In this document: positions 10,534 to 20,790 of the stretch, piece after piece
Numbering within the stretch: the first letter of the stretch is position 1
How the letters are laid out: the number at the start of each line of letters is the position of its first letter
The notes under the pieces: generated by a model
What the model was told of the DNA's origin: nothing
The model's database searches: none
Seen by the model: the letters and a program-made list of their open reading frames with translations, nothing else
Source of the DNA: Melieria omissa
Lineage: Eukaryota > Arthropoda > Insecta > Diptera > Ulidiidae
Reading direction: 5' to 3'
NCBI GenBank assembly: GCA_963971225.1
Contig: OZ020270.1
Location: 27,527,123 to 27,591,122, forward strand
DNA: 64,000 bases
Translations under genes and position numbers: made by a program

Positions 10534-11055
10534 CGTGGGTGGTCCGATAAGTACTTAGCCTACAAAAGAAAAACGAAAATTTTGGAAAAGTGGCGATTTA
10601 TTTCTCAACGTAGTCTCCTTTCAACTCGATACACTTAACCCAGCGATGCTCCAACTTCTTTAACCCGTCTAAAAAATACGTTTTCTGGAGGCCTCCGTGG
10701 CGGCGATAACCTCCTCATTCGACTCAAATTTCTGCCCGGCGAGTGACTTTTTCAAGTTTGGAAACGAAAAGAAGTCACACGGGGCCAAATCTGGACAATA
10801 CGGTGGATGGGGCAGCTGTTCGTAGCCTAATGCAACCAATTTGGCGAATCACCGACCGATATGGCTCTTTTTCAATTTTTCTAAAATCCGCGGATACGTT
10901 CGTTTCCACACGCGGTCAAAACAAAAACTACAAATCCAATATGGCTGAAATTTTGATAATAGCCGTCTACGAGAATGTACTACACGATAGTAAATTTCTC
11001 TTACGATAGTGGCACCATCGGGCGGTGGGGCTAAGTACTTATCGGACTGCCCACG
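10534..11055 (-). mobile_element. mariner-derived MITE, 522 bp
   Basis: Inverted ends CGTGGGTGGTCCGATAAGTA / CGTGGGCAGTCCGATAAGTA with TA on both flanks. It sits in the reverse transcriptase region of the LINE. The middle retains the 3' end of a mariner transposase on the minus strand (separate entry). It is a deletion derivative that kept both ends. Confidence 0.85.
10590..10835 (-). pseudogene. mariner transposase C-terminal remnant
   Basis: Minus strand reads LPHPPYCPDLAPCDFFSFPN, containing the third catalytic Asp region of DD34D mariners (PDLAPCDFFLFP), then LKKSLAGQKFESNEEVIAAT, and after a stop the sequence of the final helix (HRW.KCIE-like). Everything upstream, including the HTH and first two Asp residues, is gone. 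About 80 codons survive. Confidence 0.75.
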
Positions 11056-11340
11056 TATCTTGAGATTGTCTGCATATAAAGATATTTAGCGAATGAGAAA
11101 CAGGAACCAATGTTGTTTATAAACAAAACAAACAACAGCAACAAACAATATGCTGCCTTGAGGGACACCAACAGATGATTGAGAAGACGTGCCATCAATC
11201 GTGACAACACAACGCCGATTAGTTAGGTATGATTTCATCCATCGAAGAAATGAGGAATGAAACCCCAGGAAAGCCTTTTGAAATCAAAACTGAATGGCTC
11301 ACTCTATCAATTGCTATGGCAAAATCAGTGTAGATCGTAT

Positions 11341-11947
11341 CGATTTGGTGCCCAACCCCAAACCCGAACCACCGAGGTTTTTATTGATCCGCTCCGACGC
11401 AAACCAAACAAGGATGTTCTAAGAAAGCCAATATTTATACAATGAAATAATATATTTCTCAAATTTTTTCACATACATACTTAAAAAACATATTTTTCAA
11501 TTAAATAACAACAAAAAGTTAGACAGATTCAAAGGAATGTGTTAAAGAATCACATATTTATCACAAAGTTATGCCATTTCCCATACAAAATATACGTGCA
11601 TACCCGGGTATGCTGCTGTTGACTTACGTATCATTTTTCTGCTGACACAAAGGTTAAATTGCTTAATTGCATTTATTTCCTATTAATTATAATTAATTAT
11701 AATTATTTATATTATTATATTATATTATATAAATATATATTATATTATTTATAATTATATTAATAATAATTATTAAGCAAAATATATATTTTGTACTTGT
11801 ATTTTCTTGTTTTATTATCTTCAATGTCGATTTCGTAATGCGTTAAAAGATTACAAATTTTTTAAATTTATTTTAAAAATGTGTGTTTACAAAAACTTCT
11901 TTTTGTTTCCTAATTCTTAAAAAAAACTATTTTATAAATTGATTTAA
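11341..11947. other. Non-coding AT-rich segment
   Basis: No open frame of note and no element ends recognised. 11675-11785 is almost pure A/T with interleaved ATTATA and TAATTA units, near-palindromic in places. A CATACCCGGGTATG palindrome lies near 11599. Confidence 0.7.
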
Positions 11948-12466
11948 CCCATTAAGCCCTGAATGGACAAAAAATCAGGCACGTTTTCAGCTTGTTTTCT
12001 TCCTTGTTAATAGTCCTGGAAAAAATTTGAAAACCACCCTATCCAATGTAGAATTTAGTGCCCTTTCCGAATATGCCAATGAAATTCCGCCAAAATTAAT
12101 ATTTGAAAAGTTATGAACGTTTTTTCACCGAAAATTGCGATTTTCGCGGTACTAAAAATTTTTAAATCCGTCCATAGCTTTTTTTGCCTGAAAACGTGGC
12201 ATAGGATGTTCACCTATACAAATAAATCGTTCAGACCTGAGTTTGAGCAATTTCTCAAGCTCAAAATGGCGGTTGAACAACAAAATCTGTATCGAAACAG
12301 ACATGAATTGTTTTCTTGGAATTCACTCAGTCTAGGAAAAAAGTGCTGAACTGAAATTGCTCAAACTCGGGTCAAAACGATTTATTTCTATAGGTGAACA
12401 TAATTGCTTTCCTATCGGATTTTCTGAAAACGTGCCTGATTTTTTGTCCATTCAGGGCTTAATGGG
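11948..12466. mobile_element. piggyBac-like TTAA MITE, 519 bp
   Basis: TTAA at 11944-11947 and 12467-12470. Perfect inverted ends start CCCATTAAGCCCTGAATGGA and continue for over 40 bp (to GCACGTTTTCAG). The CCC start next to TTAA is the piggyBac pattern. A second inner inverted pair (TTTGAGCAATTTC at about 12243, inverted at about 12356) makes the whole element foldable. No protein domain. Confidence 0.85.
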
Positions 12467-12470
12467 TTAA

Positions 12471-13573
12471 ATTAAAATCGGTGCCTCAATTTTATGTGTT
12501 TTCTTTTGTGTGTAAATTTACCACCAAACACATTTATAAAAAACAGGTAGCACGTACTAATGTGTTCTGTGACAGCGCGTGAACAGCGCTTTAACCCTTT
12601 CGGGACGGAGTTTAATTTTGAAATCCAAAATACTTTTAGAAGAAATATTCTCATGCCATGAATGTTGGCAGCGATTAATTTGAGCTGTTGGCGCCGCCCC
12701 GTGACTTTGGCGCTGACCACGCCCCCCTGTACCCGCCCCGTTGCCGCTAAGTTTCCCCTGCTGTGGTAGCCACCGGCCAGTTGCTAGGATAACGCCGCTG
12801 CCGAATTTCACCAGCCCAAAATCCACCCGTCATGTGCTGTCTTAGATGCGTCTCAGCAGATTTTCTTGCGATGCGACCAAAGTGGCATGTGGCCGGATAT
12901 GTATATATTACTTTAATTAAATTAATTTTTTATTGTTAAGTTTTCGCTTTCACAGAATTCGGCGCTGTTGTGTTTGATAATGACAATTATAATCCGTTTA
13001 CCGCCCCGATTACGTCCCCATCCCAAGCCACCCTAATAAGCCGATAACAAGAAGCCACAAAAATTAATGTACATACTACATACATTTTATTGTATTATGA
13101 CGTGGTGCCGGGTGATAAGCCGCCGCGCGCACAGAGCGCTCCGCATGTGAGAGCTACCACTGCTGCCGCCTGCTTGTCTGTTTGTGTTTCGCTGCTGCGT
13201 AATTGACGTGCCTTTTTATGTTGTGTTGGTGTTGTTAACATCACTGTTATTGCTGCTCTTGTTCGTGTTGTCGCTGTGCTAATTGTTAGCTTTCAAGCAG
13301 TCTAAACCGCAGCGCTACCCACCCAGCCAGCCAACCATACACACGCCACTCGAGCATTCGACACGGCCGCGCCACGGGCGCAGCGGAAGAAGGGCCCGTA
13401 TGTATTTTGATTTATTTAAATTTATTTCATTTTATTTATCACAAACTTAAAAAAACATAGCATTTTAATACGCGTTACTTTATTCGAAAATCAATTGTCG
13501 GCCTCGATGTCGGCCGATCTTCTTTTCTTGCATCCACTTTTGTCACCGGTTCGATCAAGAAGGCCGCAATAAC
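12471..13573. other. Intergenic segment without recognised content
   Basis: Higher GC in 12590-12840 and 13100-13400 than the surroundings, with GCTGCTG/CGCTGCTGC-type runs. Open frames are short and show no family I recognise. No element ends found. This may be the least repeated DNA in the window and so the best candidate for original host sequence. Confidence 0.5.
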
Positions 13574-13581
13574 CTTGTTGC

Positions 13582-14359
13582 CAGTGATGTTAACTTTTTT
13601 TTTGAAAAATCCCTACGCGACTTGAAAAAAATCCCTACTTTTCCCTACGCTGTCCAGCAATTTTCCCTACGAAACTCCCTACACTTATTTTCCAAGTATT
13701 TTGTAATATTTAAGGTTTTTTTAATTTTTTGTGAATAAAAGTCGCAAAATTAAAAACCATAACATTTATTAATTCTCCTTTTAATTCATTTGCAACATGA
13801 AAACAACAAAACAAAGTTGTGCTTTGTACTGAGATACGATTTAAAACATGGAAACATAACAACATAAAAAAATCGTGCTTTGCACTGAGATACCATTTCA
13901 TCACATTAAAAAAATCAGTACAAAAATTACACTAAGACTAATTATTTATGGTCATACAACTCAGTGTATGCCATTTTCTTAAAGTGTTGTTCTTTACATT
14001 GAAAATTTACACAGGTGATACCTTCGTCTTGTAAGTAAGAGCGAATTATACAAATTGAAGTCAAATTGTCATGGCTTGATGTGTTCCTTTTTTGTTCGAA
14101 AATATTCTTTCAGAGTCTGCATTCGAATGTGGTAGTGCCGAAACATATTTGGCCAACTTTGACAAATTGGGAAACAACATTTGATCGTTAAAATTTTTAG
14201 TTTGACTAATTTGACTTCAAAATTTTCCATAACCAGAGTTGTTTGAAAATTCCCTACATTTAGTGAATTTTAAATAATCTGTCCTTTTTTTCCCTACGCA
14301 CACAATTTTCGCTAAAATTCCCTACATGTAGGGAATTTTCCCTACTGTTAACATCACTG
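13582..14359 (-). mobile_element. hAT element, 778 bp deletion derivative
   Basis: Inverted ends CAGTGATGTTAAC, perfect 8 bp duplication CTTGTTGC (13574-13581, 14360-14367). Repeated CCCTACATGTAGGG-type motifs near the right end and CCCTAC motifs near the left. It keeps the 3' end of a hAT transposase on the minus strand. The right inverted-repeat arm has only part of it (36504-36848), broken at the site matching 14015. Confidence 0.9.
14085..14177 (-). pseudogene. hAT transposase C-terminal (dimerisation) remnant
   Basis: Minus strand reads LFPNLSKLAKYVSALPHSNA followed by DSERIFSNKK, the hAT C-terminal dimerisation motif (LP.L..LA..VLS.PHSNADSERVFS). About 30 codons; the rest of the transposase is deleted. 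The same remnant is on the plus strand at 36686-36778. Confidence 0.8.
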
Positions 14360-15656
14360 CTTGTTGCTCGATTATCGATCAGCCGACCGGGTGACTCATA
14401 CGCATCGGATTTCCCGGTGTTGCCACCAGTGCGGATTACAGCATAAACAACTTAGTAGCCCTATTCACAATCTTCTGCATTTGAGATTGCAAATTCGTGC
14501 TATAACAAGCATTTGCCATCAACTGTCAGCGATATTTTTCAGTTTAGTTTGCAATACATATTGTAAAACAAGAAAATCACAGCTATTGTGAATGCAGCCA
14601 ACTACATAAGGAGCACTTGCAGAGTTTTTAAACGGCCTCTCTCTAGAACCGCGAGTTTATATGTATTTTATATTTCATTTCATTTTTTTTATTTATTATT
14701 AATTATTTTTATTTATTTTAAATAAAAATAAATTGTTTGTCCTTACTGACTGACTAACTGATTGACTGATTCATTATCGAGCAGCCCAAACCGCTAAAGC
14801 TACAAACATTAAATTTAAACTATTAACACGGAATTTTTTAAAATTCAGGGTCTAAGGGTAAAACATGGGTTAAGGTGTTGTATGAACGAGATTTAATAGG
14901 CCTATTGATTTTAAACTTGGTGAAAATACTCTTAATGGAAAATAATTCTACAGTTATTTATCAATTTTTCGAAAATCAAAATCAAAAAGGACATATGATT
15001 TGATAGGTCGATAAAAACGATTTAAAATAATCGGGCAGAGTCAACAAAGGGTTAAGAGGAACTTGATTTATTGGTTCCATTGACTTTAAACTTGCGTGCA
15101 AAGCCACCGGGCCCTACCAGTAGTCTTTATGCTTGTTTTTATATTCTGTATTTCATTTTCATATCTTATATTAAATATTTTATTTTATTTTCTCGGCCCA
15201 CGCTGCGAAATCCTCCAGCGCTCGCGCCTTACCATTGTTCAGCCAATCATCCGCTAAATCTCCCTTGGGAGATTGAATATAACTCCGCTTGGGATTGCTT
15301 CTGCCCTAGTGCTGCTTCCTCTTATTCTGCGGCTTAATCTTCAATATGGCTAGATTTGTTTATTTACAATCTTTTTATTTCGACTCGTGTTTGAACACAT
15401 AGTGTTTAACCTCAAATTGGCCAATTTGCACAAAAGCTCGTCTTGCCGGTAGTTGAGTACATATCGCATACTAAATATAAATACAAAAATTTTCCAGAAT
15501 CAACTCTTTTTCCATAAATCTACTATTTCAAAACTGGAAAAACTCTGTATATGTATGTATCTATTTTTATATTAATTGCAGGACAGTTTTTGCCTCTCCT
15601 GAAAATTTCAGATTATTGAGTTGTGGCTCTTTGGTACGTAGATGTGTGTCAATGTA
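14360..15656. other. Non-coding segment of arm A (left)
   Basis: No convincing gene. Contains an AT-rich stretch (14668-14735), a short run of ACTGACTGACTAACTGATTG (about 14745), and a Helitron-end-like relic at 15058-15121: TTGATTTATT... to GGGCCCTACCAG, resembling the 3' end of the Helitrons at 45816 and 24224. Open frames here (14361-14591, 15071-15337) recur unchanged in the other arm but show no domain. Confidence 0.6.
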
Positions 15657-15928
15657 CAGTTTGTCAAGTAATTGTTTGCACATTGCAAAAATGTGCAAAC
15701 TATGACATTTGATATTCCACAAAAAAAGGAAATTTACAAATATAAATAAATACTTAAATGTTTTTATTTAACGAATATTTCACTTACATATAATATTAGT
15801 ATATTTTTACATTTCAAAAAATTAAATAAGAAAAAAATTAAAAACTTATGCAATCCATATTTCAAGGTGTCAATCAAATGTTTGCAAAATTATGAAGTTA
15901 TACAAAAAAATTGTCAAATGTTTTTATT

Positions 15929-16933
15929 TTAATGCCCCCCTAGGGCATCAATAACTGCTTGAAGACGTCTCTGCATAGATGAAATTAGTTTCTGAAGATC
16001 GTATTCATTAGGTATCTTAAGCCATTTCTCTTCGATGTATTGAATCAGTTGGTTTTTCGTTTTTGGTGCCCTCTTTGCCACGTTTTTTTTCAACAGTGCC
16101 CACATATTCTGAATTGGGTTGAGGTCGGGACTTTGTGCTGGAGTATCAATGGCTTTACTGCAGTTATAGAGCACCCAAGTTTTACATATAAACGACGTGT
16201 GTTTGGGATCATTGTCTTGGTATAATTTATATTTGTACTTTGTAGGGTTGTTGTTATCATAAAAACCAAAGTCGTGAACACTGGAATTTAAATTTGTTTT
16301 TAAAATGTCAAGACAAACAAGATGTTTTTAGAATGTCTTTATCCAGATTTTCCTCAAATATCCTCAGATGTCCTACTCCTCTTTTGGAAATGCAGCCCCA
16401 CACATTCACTGACAGTTTTCCAAATTTGACTGTTGGAATTATATTGATATTTTCAAGAGCTGAAAGTGGTTTCCGCCAAACTTGATTAGGCTCCGCATTG
16501 TAATAAAGCATTATTTTTGTTTCATCGCAGAAAACCACATCATCCCAGTAATCAACTTGGCGTAAAAGGTGCTCGCACGCAAATTGTAATCGCTTCGCCA
16601 CATTTTTTTTAGAAAGCAGTGGTTTCTTCCTGGCAACTTTCGACGAATACTCGCTCCTTAAAAGCACCTTCCGAACAGTTTCATGAGACACATCAGTTCC
16701 GCATTCATTTTTTATATCCAAGATGATTTTTCTTTCTTCTCTGTCAGTTTTCTGGGTCGTCCAGGAGATACTTTCAAATCAATTCGCCCTTCAATTTCAG
16801 CTCTGTTAATTATATTGTACACAGTCCTTAATTTTATTGAAAACATTTCAGCTAATTCGTTAGCACTTTTGCCTCTGTGAAAATTATAGTATACTAATTG
16901 TATAACATTTGCGTCAACTCTTTTACCGGGCAT
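15929..16933 (-). pseudogene. Tc1-like transposase (family T), frameshifted
   Basis: Starts at 16933, MPGKRVDANVIQLVYYNFHR, followed by a paired-like HTH (SANELAEMFSIKLRTVYNII) and the GRPRKLTEK hook. A 1-nt frameshift near 16720 moves to IKNECGTDVSHETVRKVL and KPLLSKKNVAKRLQFACEHL. The first catalytic Asp is in WDDVVFCDETKIM. A second frameshift near 16320 precedes the QDNDPKHTSFICK region (second Asp) and PAQSPDLNPIQNMWALLKK (Glu of DD34E). All catalytic residues are visible, but the frame is broken twice. Family length is about 340 residues. Confidence 0.85.
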
Positions 16934-17005
16934 TATTTAACAAAATACTGCGAAAAATCCTTTTTTGTCATGCCTTACGAACATCTAATTGAAAACTAAC
17001 TAACT

Positions 17006-17654
17006 CATGGTACAATAACAAGGTATGCCAAGTAGACAAATCTCCCTCTTTTTTCGTTTGTTTACATTTGGAAATGATGTCAAACAGAGATACTGGAGTT
17101 GCGTGTACGCTAGAAATTTATTACCTTTTTCCATGCATACCATACCTTTTGGAAATGTTCATGCTAAACAAACAAGAAATATGCACTAGCTGCCTTAGTG
17201 TGAAAAGGTGCTAAATCCACATTTTCAAATTTTACAGGAAAGACAAAAAACTAAGTAAAAATAATTTATATTTATGTTTATTCTTTGGACTTTCTTTGCT
17301 CTGGACTTTGTGCACTTTTCCACGAAGCAAGACTTTTTCTTTTTCTCTCTTTTCATGCATGTTCCGTCGACTTATGACGACATTTTATGCCGTTATTTTT
17401 AATTTGTGCTGTGTGAACTTTTTCGCCTTGCTGTGATTCTGTGCTTTTCATTTCAAGAAGTGATTGAGTGTTGAACATTTTTAAATTGAAAATCGTCCGT
17501 GTGAATTAATAATGCCGGGAAATTCGTGTGCGTTGTGTATTGTAAAAACTGTATGCTTTTTAGTATTTTCTGTGCAGCCGCACGACTCACATTCACATCT
17601 CATAGTACATGAAGAGTACTCTCCCTATCTGGCATACCTTGTTATTGTACCATG
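17006..17654. mobile_element. P-type MITE, 649 bp
   Basis: Inverted ends CATGGTACAATAACAAGGTA with perfect 8 bp duplications AACTAACT (16998-17005, 17655-17662). The end resembles the canonical P-element terminus in its CATG start, AATAACA core and following AGGT, and 8 bp is the P duplication length. No coding potential recognised. It lies in the Tc1 element. The shorter copy at 33382-33857 has the same target duplication. Confidence 0.7.
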
Positions 17655-18332
17655 AACTAACTGCTCGCTGAACTGATGCTTCCGAAACGTCTGAGGGAAG
17701 TACCGCTAATTTTCGCCGACCTGACGGCGCCAAATTTTCAATACAAACTTGGTTTTGCAAAGAATTGTTTGACAGTTGGAAACATGGCTTAATTTCCTTT
17801 TTTGATTTTTACACTGTTTTCGCTTATGAAATAGACATTATTTTGATATTATATAAGAGTGAAATATTCAATTAATCTATATTTTTAAATAACTTCAAAA
17901 TATTGCAATTTTTGTTATGGCTTTCCAAAATAATGTTTCTCCCTTTTTTAAGTTTGCAAACATTTACTTGACAAACTGTATGTATGTGCGTTTCTTGGTG
18001 TTGTGAGCAGCGTTGCCACAAGAAGAAAACAAATTTATAACCAGGAACAAAAATAAAAATAACCAAAATGTAACAAAAATAACCAAAATGTTTATTAGAC
18101 ACAAACAAAATAAATAACTCACACATAAACTTCAAGACTTAACCCTCCGATAACCGCAAATTTTTTAACAGGTCAAAGCCCAACAAGGTCCCCAGGGACC
18201 TTTTTGTAATATTGCATATAATATGTGTAATTTTATTATGTAGGGTTACAAAATGTGTGTTAATGTGTTTGGAGAGCCAAGAAGATAAGCTTCGTGTATA
18301 TTTTTTAGTAAACACATGTGTATTTGTTACTA

Positions 18333-18851
18333 CTACATGGGCTGAAAAGTCTTTGGCCTGACATAGAGATGGCGCCAAAAATTAAGAATTATTGTGTTGC
18401 ACATGGAAAACCATCCTTAACTTAGATTCTGTCAAAGTTTCATGACATTTGGTTGACTCGTTTTCAAGTTATTGCTTTCGAAGTGACGCTACCTCTGAAT
18501 TTTTGTAAACAATGGAAAAAAGTGAATTTCGTGTTTTGATAAAACATTGCTATTTGATGGGCAAAAATACAGTGGAAACAAAAGCATGGCTTGATAAATG
18601 TTATAATACATCTGTATTTTTGCCCATCAAATAGCAATGTTTTATCAAAACACGAAATTCACTTTTTTCCATTGTTTACAAAAATTCAGAGGTAGCATCA
18701 CTTCGAAAGCAATAACTTGAAAACGAGTCAACCAAATGTCATGAAACTTTGACAGAATCTAAGTTAAGGATGGTTTTCCATGTACAACACAATAATTCTT
18801 AATTTTTGGCGCCATCTCTATGTCAGGCCAAAGACTTTTCAGCCCATGTAG
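18333..18851. mobile_element. Foldback made of two mariner 5' ends
   Basis: About 240 bp arms facing each other around a spacer near 18575-18610. Ends CTACATGGGCTGAAAAGTCT with TA duplicated. The right arm of the big inverted duplication has the empty site (CTGTCTGTAGTAACAAATAC near 28490). Each arm encodes the start of a mariner transposase (next entry). No 3' half of mariner is present. Confidence 0.85.
18512..18601 (+). pseudogene. mariner transposase N-terminal fragment
   Basis: ATG at 18512 gives MEKSEFRVLIKHCYLMGKNT followed by VETKAWLDKCY, the first HTH of a mariner transposase (MEK.E.RVLIK..FL.GK...E...WLD). After about 30 codons the sequence turns back on itself as the second arm of the foldback (complement of the same start near 18672), so nothing beyond the first helix-turn-helix exists. 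Confidence 0.75.
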
Positions 18852-19461
18852 TACAGACAGATAGGCAAAAACGTATACAATACAAAATAATTGCATTTAG
18901 TTGCCTAACTTTGCTTTAGCAGCTAATGCACCTATGCCGCTGCCAGTATGCCATTTTTTTTAGAGTAACGGGTTTTTATATATATTGATTGATATTGTTA
19001 TTCTGTTTTTCATCGTTTTTATATATACTTAGGCAAAAAAAAATATGAGAAAATTACATGGAGCTACCTACAAGGTCCCTGCGGACCTTGTCGGGCATCG
19101 ATGCCCTAAATAACTTCAATGCGATAATTATGGCGATAATTTACAGGTTCTAAATATTCCATTTATAGAAGTCATAAAGTCTCCAGCTCATCACTCCCTC
19201 CGTATTGAAATATCGCGTTTTTTAAAACGCCATAGGTCCCTACGGACCTTGTTGGGCATCGGAGTGTTAAGCAATATTTAAAAGGCTTTTGACACATTTG
19301 TATGTGTGTGTGACATAAAATAAATAATTAACATGTTCACGCACAGTTAAACTTTCAGTGAGCTGCGAATTGTTGACTATTTTTAAAACATAGTTATCGA
19401 TTTAAACAATGCTGTTTACTTTTTTACGAGAAACAGCAATGCCTATGAGTTGCCACTATAT

Positions 19462-19737
19462 CAATATTATTGCCACTCCCAATAATGTTGTGCTCGTTGA
19501 TATTTAAGATACATTTTGTATCAATGTGCAATATTCTAAAAACGAACCAAATGAGATAAAAAATCACAAAATAGCCAAAACCCATCTTCAAAAATGGTTA
19601 TTTTTTTTTTTGAAAATGAGTTTTGGCTATTTTGTGATTTTTTATCTCATTTGGTTCGTTTTTAGAATATTGCACATTGATATAAAATGTATCTTAAATA
19701 TCAACGAGTACAATACTATTGGGAGTGCCAATAATAT
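19462..19737. repeat. 276 bp near-perfect hairpin
   Basis: Arms of about 130 bp, starting CAATATTATTGCCACTCCCA, pair across a short A/T-rich centre near 19600 (AAAATGGTTATTTTT). Only a few mismatches are visible. The family L LTR is inserted at its right end with ATAT duplicated. The mate is at 27610-27885. No coding content. Confidence 0.85.
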
Positions 19738-20155
19738 TGTTACGAAGATCCAAGTTTGTTTTCCAAGGTTTGTTTGATTGTGTTTGAAAATAAAACACTT
19801 CAAGTATTCAGCGCAAACGTAGTCAAACTAACAATCACTTTATTTACAAATTTACACTTGTTCTACTTTACACTACTACTATTGAATGTTTCCCCATTGC
19901 ATGCTCAACACAGACTCGACTCCTTGCGCTGCCACTGCTGCTTTTATACCAGTTTTCTTATCGCGCCGAAGTTTCTTGCAACTTCCAATTGGAAAGCGCT
20001 CGACCATTCTCGCACAGCCCATTTCTTCGAGAACCATCCTTGCCATATCGGACTATCCAAGCGAATTATACCAAATTTCCCATACCTCAAAGTGCATGCC
20101 TAAAAGTATGCTTGGAAAAGCGTTCATGCACAGCACAGAGTGCCTCTTCGTTTCA
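19738..20155 (-). repeat. Solo LTR, family L (arm A left)
   Basis: 418 bp, minus orientation, TG...CA ends, flanked by ATAT on both sides (19734-19737, 20156-20159). No internal sequence, so a product of LTR-LTR recombination. The right arm carries the same solo LTR with the same duplication (27192-27609). Confidence 0.9.
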
Positions 20156-20235
20156 ATATTAATACTGATTGACAGTGGCAACTCATAGCCATTGCTGTTT
20201 TTCGTAAAAAGTAAGTAGCATTGTTTAAATCGATG

Positions 20236-20536
20236 TTTTTAATAGAGTCGACAACACGTTCGCGGTCGTTCGCAACTAAAACTGTACAACACAAAAAAAT
20301 AACAATTTTCTGACAACGGAGAATTAGGAGATTTTAGTACCAATTGTGATTAAGTACGAAACAAACACTTAAACTCATTTTCAGTTTTGGCTTAATTCTG
20401 GCGTTCAAGTTATTTTCTGAGCTTTGATGTATTTAGAGATCTGCAGTAGAATTTTATGGCGAATATTTTCGTGGTACATTTTACTGTTTTACAGGACATT
20501 TTGGGCATTTTAGAAAAAAAGGGTCAAATTGACCCG
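20236..20536. other. 301 bp present only in arm A left
   Basis: Lies between ATCGATG and TATAAATAGGAGC, which are directly joined in the right arm near 26329. Either an insertion on the left or a deletion on the right. I see no inverted ends or target duplication and no coding sequence. Confidence 0.7.
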
Positions 20537-20790
20537 TATAAATAGGAGCTACAGGGTTAAAATGCTCCATAAAAATGTTCTTCTTAGTATTTTACATCGT
20601 ACTGCTGAATACCTAAAATGTGAGGGTACATGGTTTTCATATGCCGATTCACCATAAGAATGTGCAAAAAGGGGAAAACTTTGACCCCGCCGAATAAAAA
20701 TATAGCCTGTCTATTTGTGCAGCTCACTGAAATTCTTATAGTGAGTGAACGTATTAATTATTTATTTTGTCACACATACATGCATATGTG

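Larger units (their letters stand above)
3045..11340 (-). mobile_element. LINE (CR1/Jockey type), 5'-truncated and interrupted
   Basis: Minus-strand LINE in three pieces: 11056-11340, 10170-10533 and 3045-3505. It is split by a mariner-derived MITE (10534-11055) and by the mariner nest (3506-10169). The 3' end carries an AAAT-rich tail at about 3045-3090. The pieces encode reverse transcriptase motifs in the right order. The 5' limit near 11340 is set by loss of similarity and may be slightly off. I see no target duplication. Confidence 0.8.
3096..11340 (-). pseudogene. LINE ORF2 fragment (reverse transcriptase and C-terminus)
   Basis: Read on the minus strand. 11340-11056 gives an IYTDF-like motif A, a GVPQGS-like motif (degraded to GVSLKAA with shifts) and YADNLKI in place of YADD. 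10427-10170 gives IKDLGVFFDLKLSF followed by SYAMLGFVRRN, the thumb region. 3505-3096 continues with WNYASFIW...INRIERIQKAF and the C-terminal SLKSLHPRRTLFACSTISKS. The order matches the LINE at 52729-57731. Several frameshifts and stops show an old copy. The mariner inserted between LLFTAFV and the YASFIW motif. Confidence 0.8.
15657..17978 (-). mobile_element. Tc1-like transposon (family T), arm A left copy
   Basis: Inverted ends CAGTTTGTCAAGTAATTGTT and CAGTTTGTCAAGTAAATGTT, each flanked by TA. Transposase on the minus strand with DD34E motifs, frameshifted. A P-type MITE (17006-17654) is inserted upstream of the coding region. The right-arm copy at 28848-35206 shares the same frameshifts and the same MITE, so both decays predate the inverted duplication. 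Confidence 0.9.
18143..19266. mobile_element. piggyBac-like TTAA MITE with GGTCCC palindromes, arm A left
   Basis: TTAA on both sides (18139-18142, 19267-19270). Ends CCCTCCGAT and, inverted, CACTCCGAT. The empty site in repeat X near 25970 (CAAGATTTAAGTAAAATTTA) proves the insertion. Inside are three copies of a dyad of type AAGGTCCC-n-GGGACCTT (about 18186, 19071, 19231). About 605 bp without the mariner foldback it hosts (18333-18851). Confidence 0.8.
18006..19461. repeat. Unclassified repeat X, arm A left, with insertions
   Basis: Starts CAGCGTTGCCACAAGAAGAA. Matches 24148-24223 plus 25928-26060, an independent copy that lacks the TTAA MITE and carries a Helitron instead. Non-coding remnants are 18006-18142 and 19267-19461. 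CAGCGTTGCCA suggests a hAT-like terminus, but I could not find a matching opposite end, so the class is open. Confidence 0.5.

Noticed and set aside
11690..11785. AT-rich palindromic run as a replication origin or MITE
   Set aside because: Simple low-complexity A/T; no defined ends or duplications.
12472..12826. Coding region on the minus strand in the GC-richer segment
   Set aside because: Overlapping frames in different phases without any domain or codon pattern I could support.
14361..14591. Open frame conserved in both inverted arms (mate 36272-36502)
   Set aside because: Conservation is explained by the duplication itself; no domain, and composition looks non-coding. Same for 15071-15337 and 35526-35792.
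19462..19737. Hairpin as a microRNA gene
   Set aside because: Too long and too perfect, repeated with flanks, A-rich loop; better explained as an inverted-repeat element.
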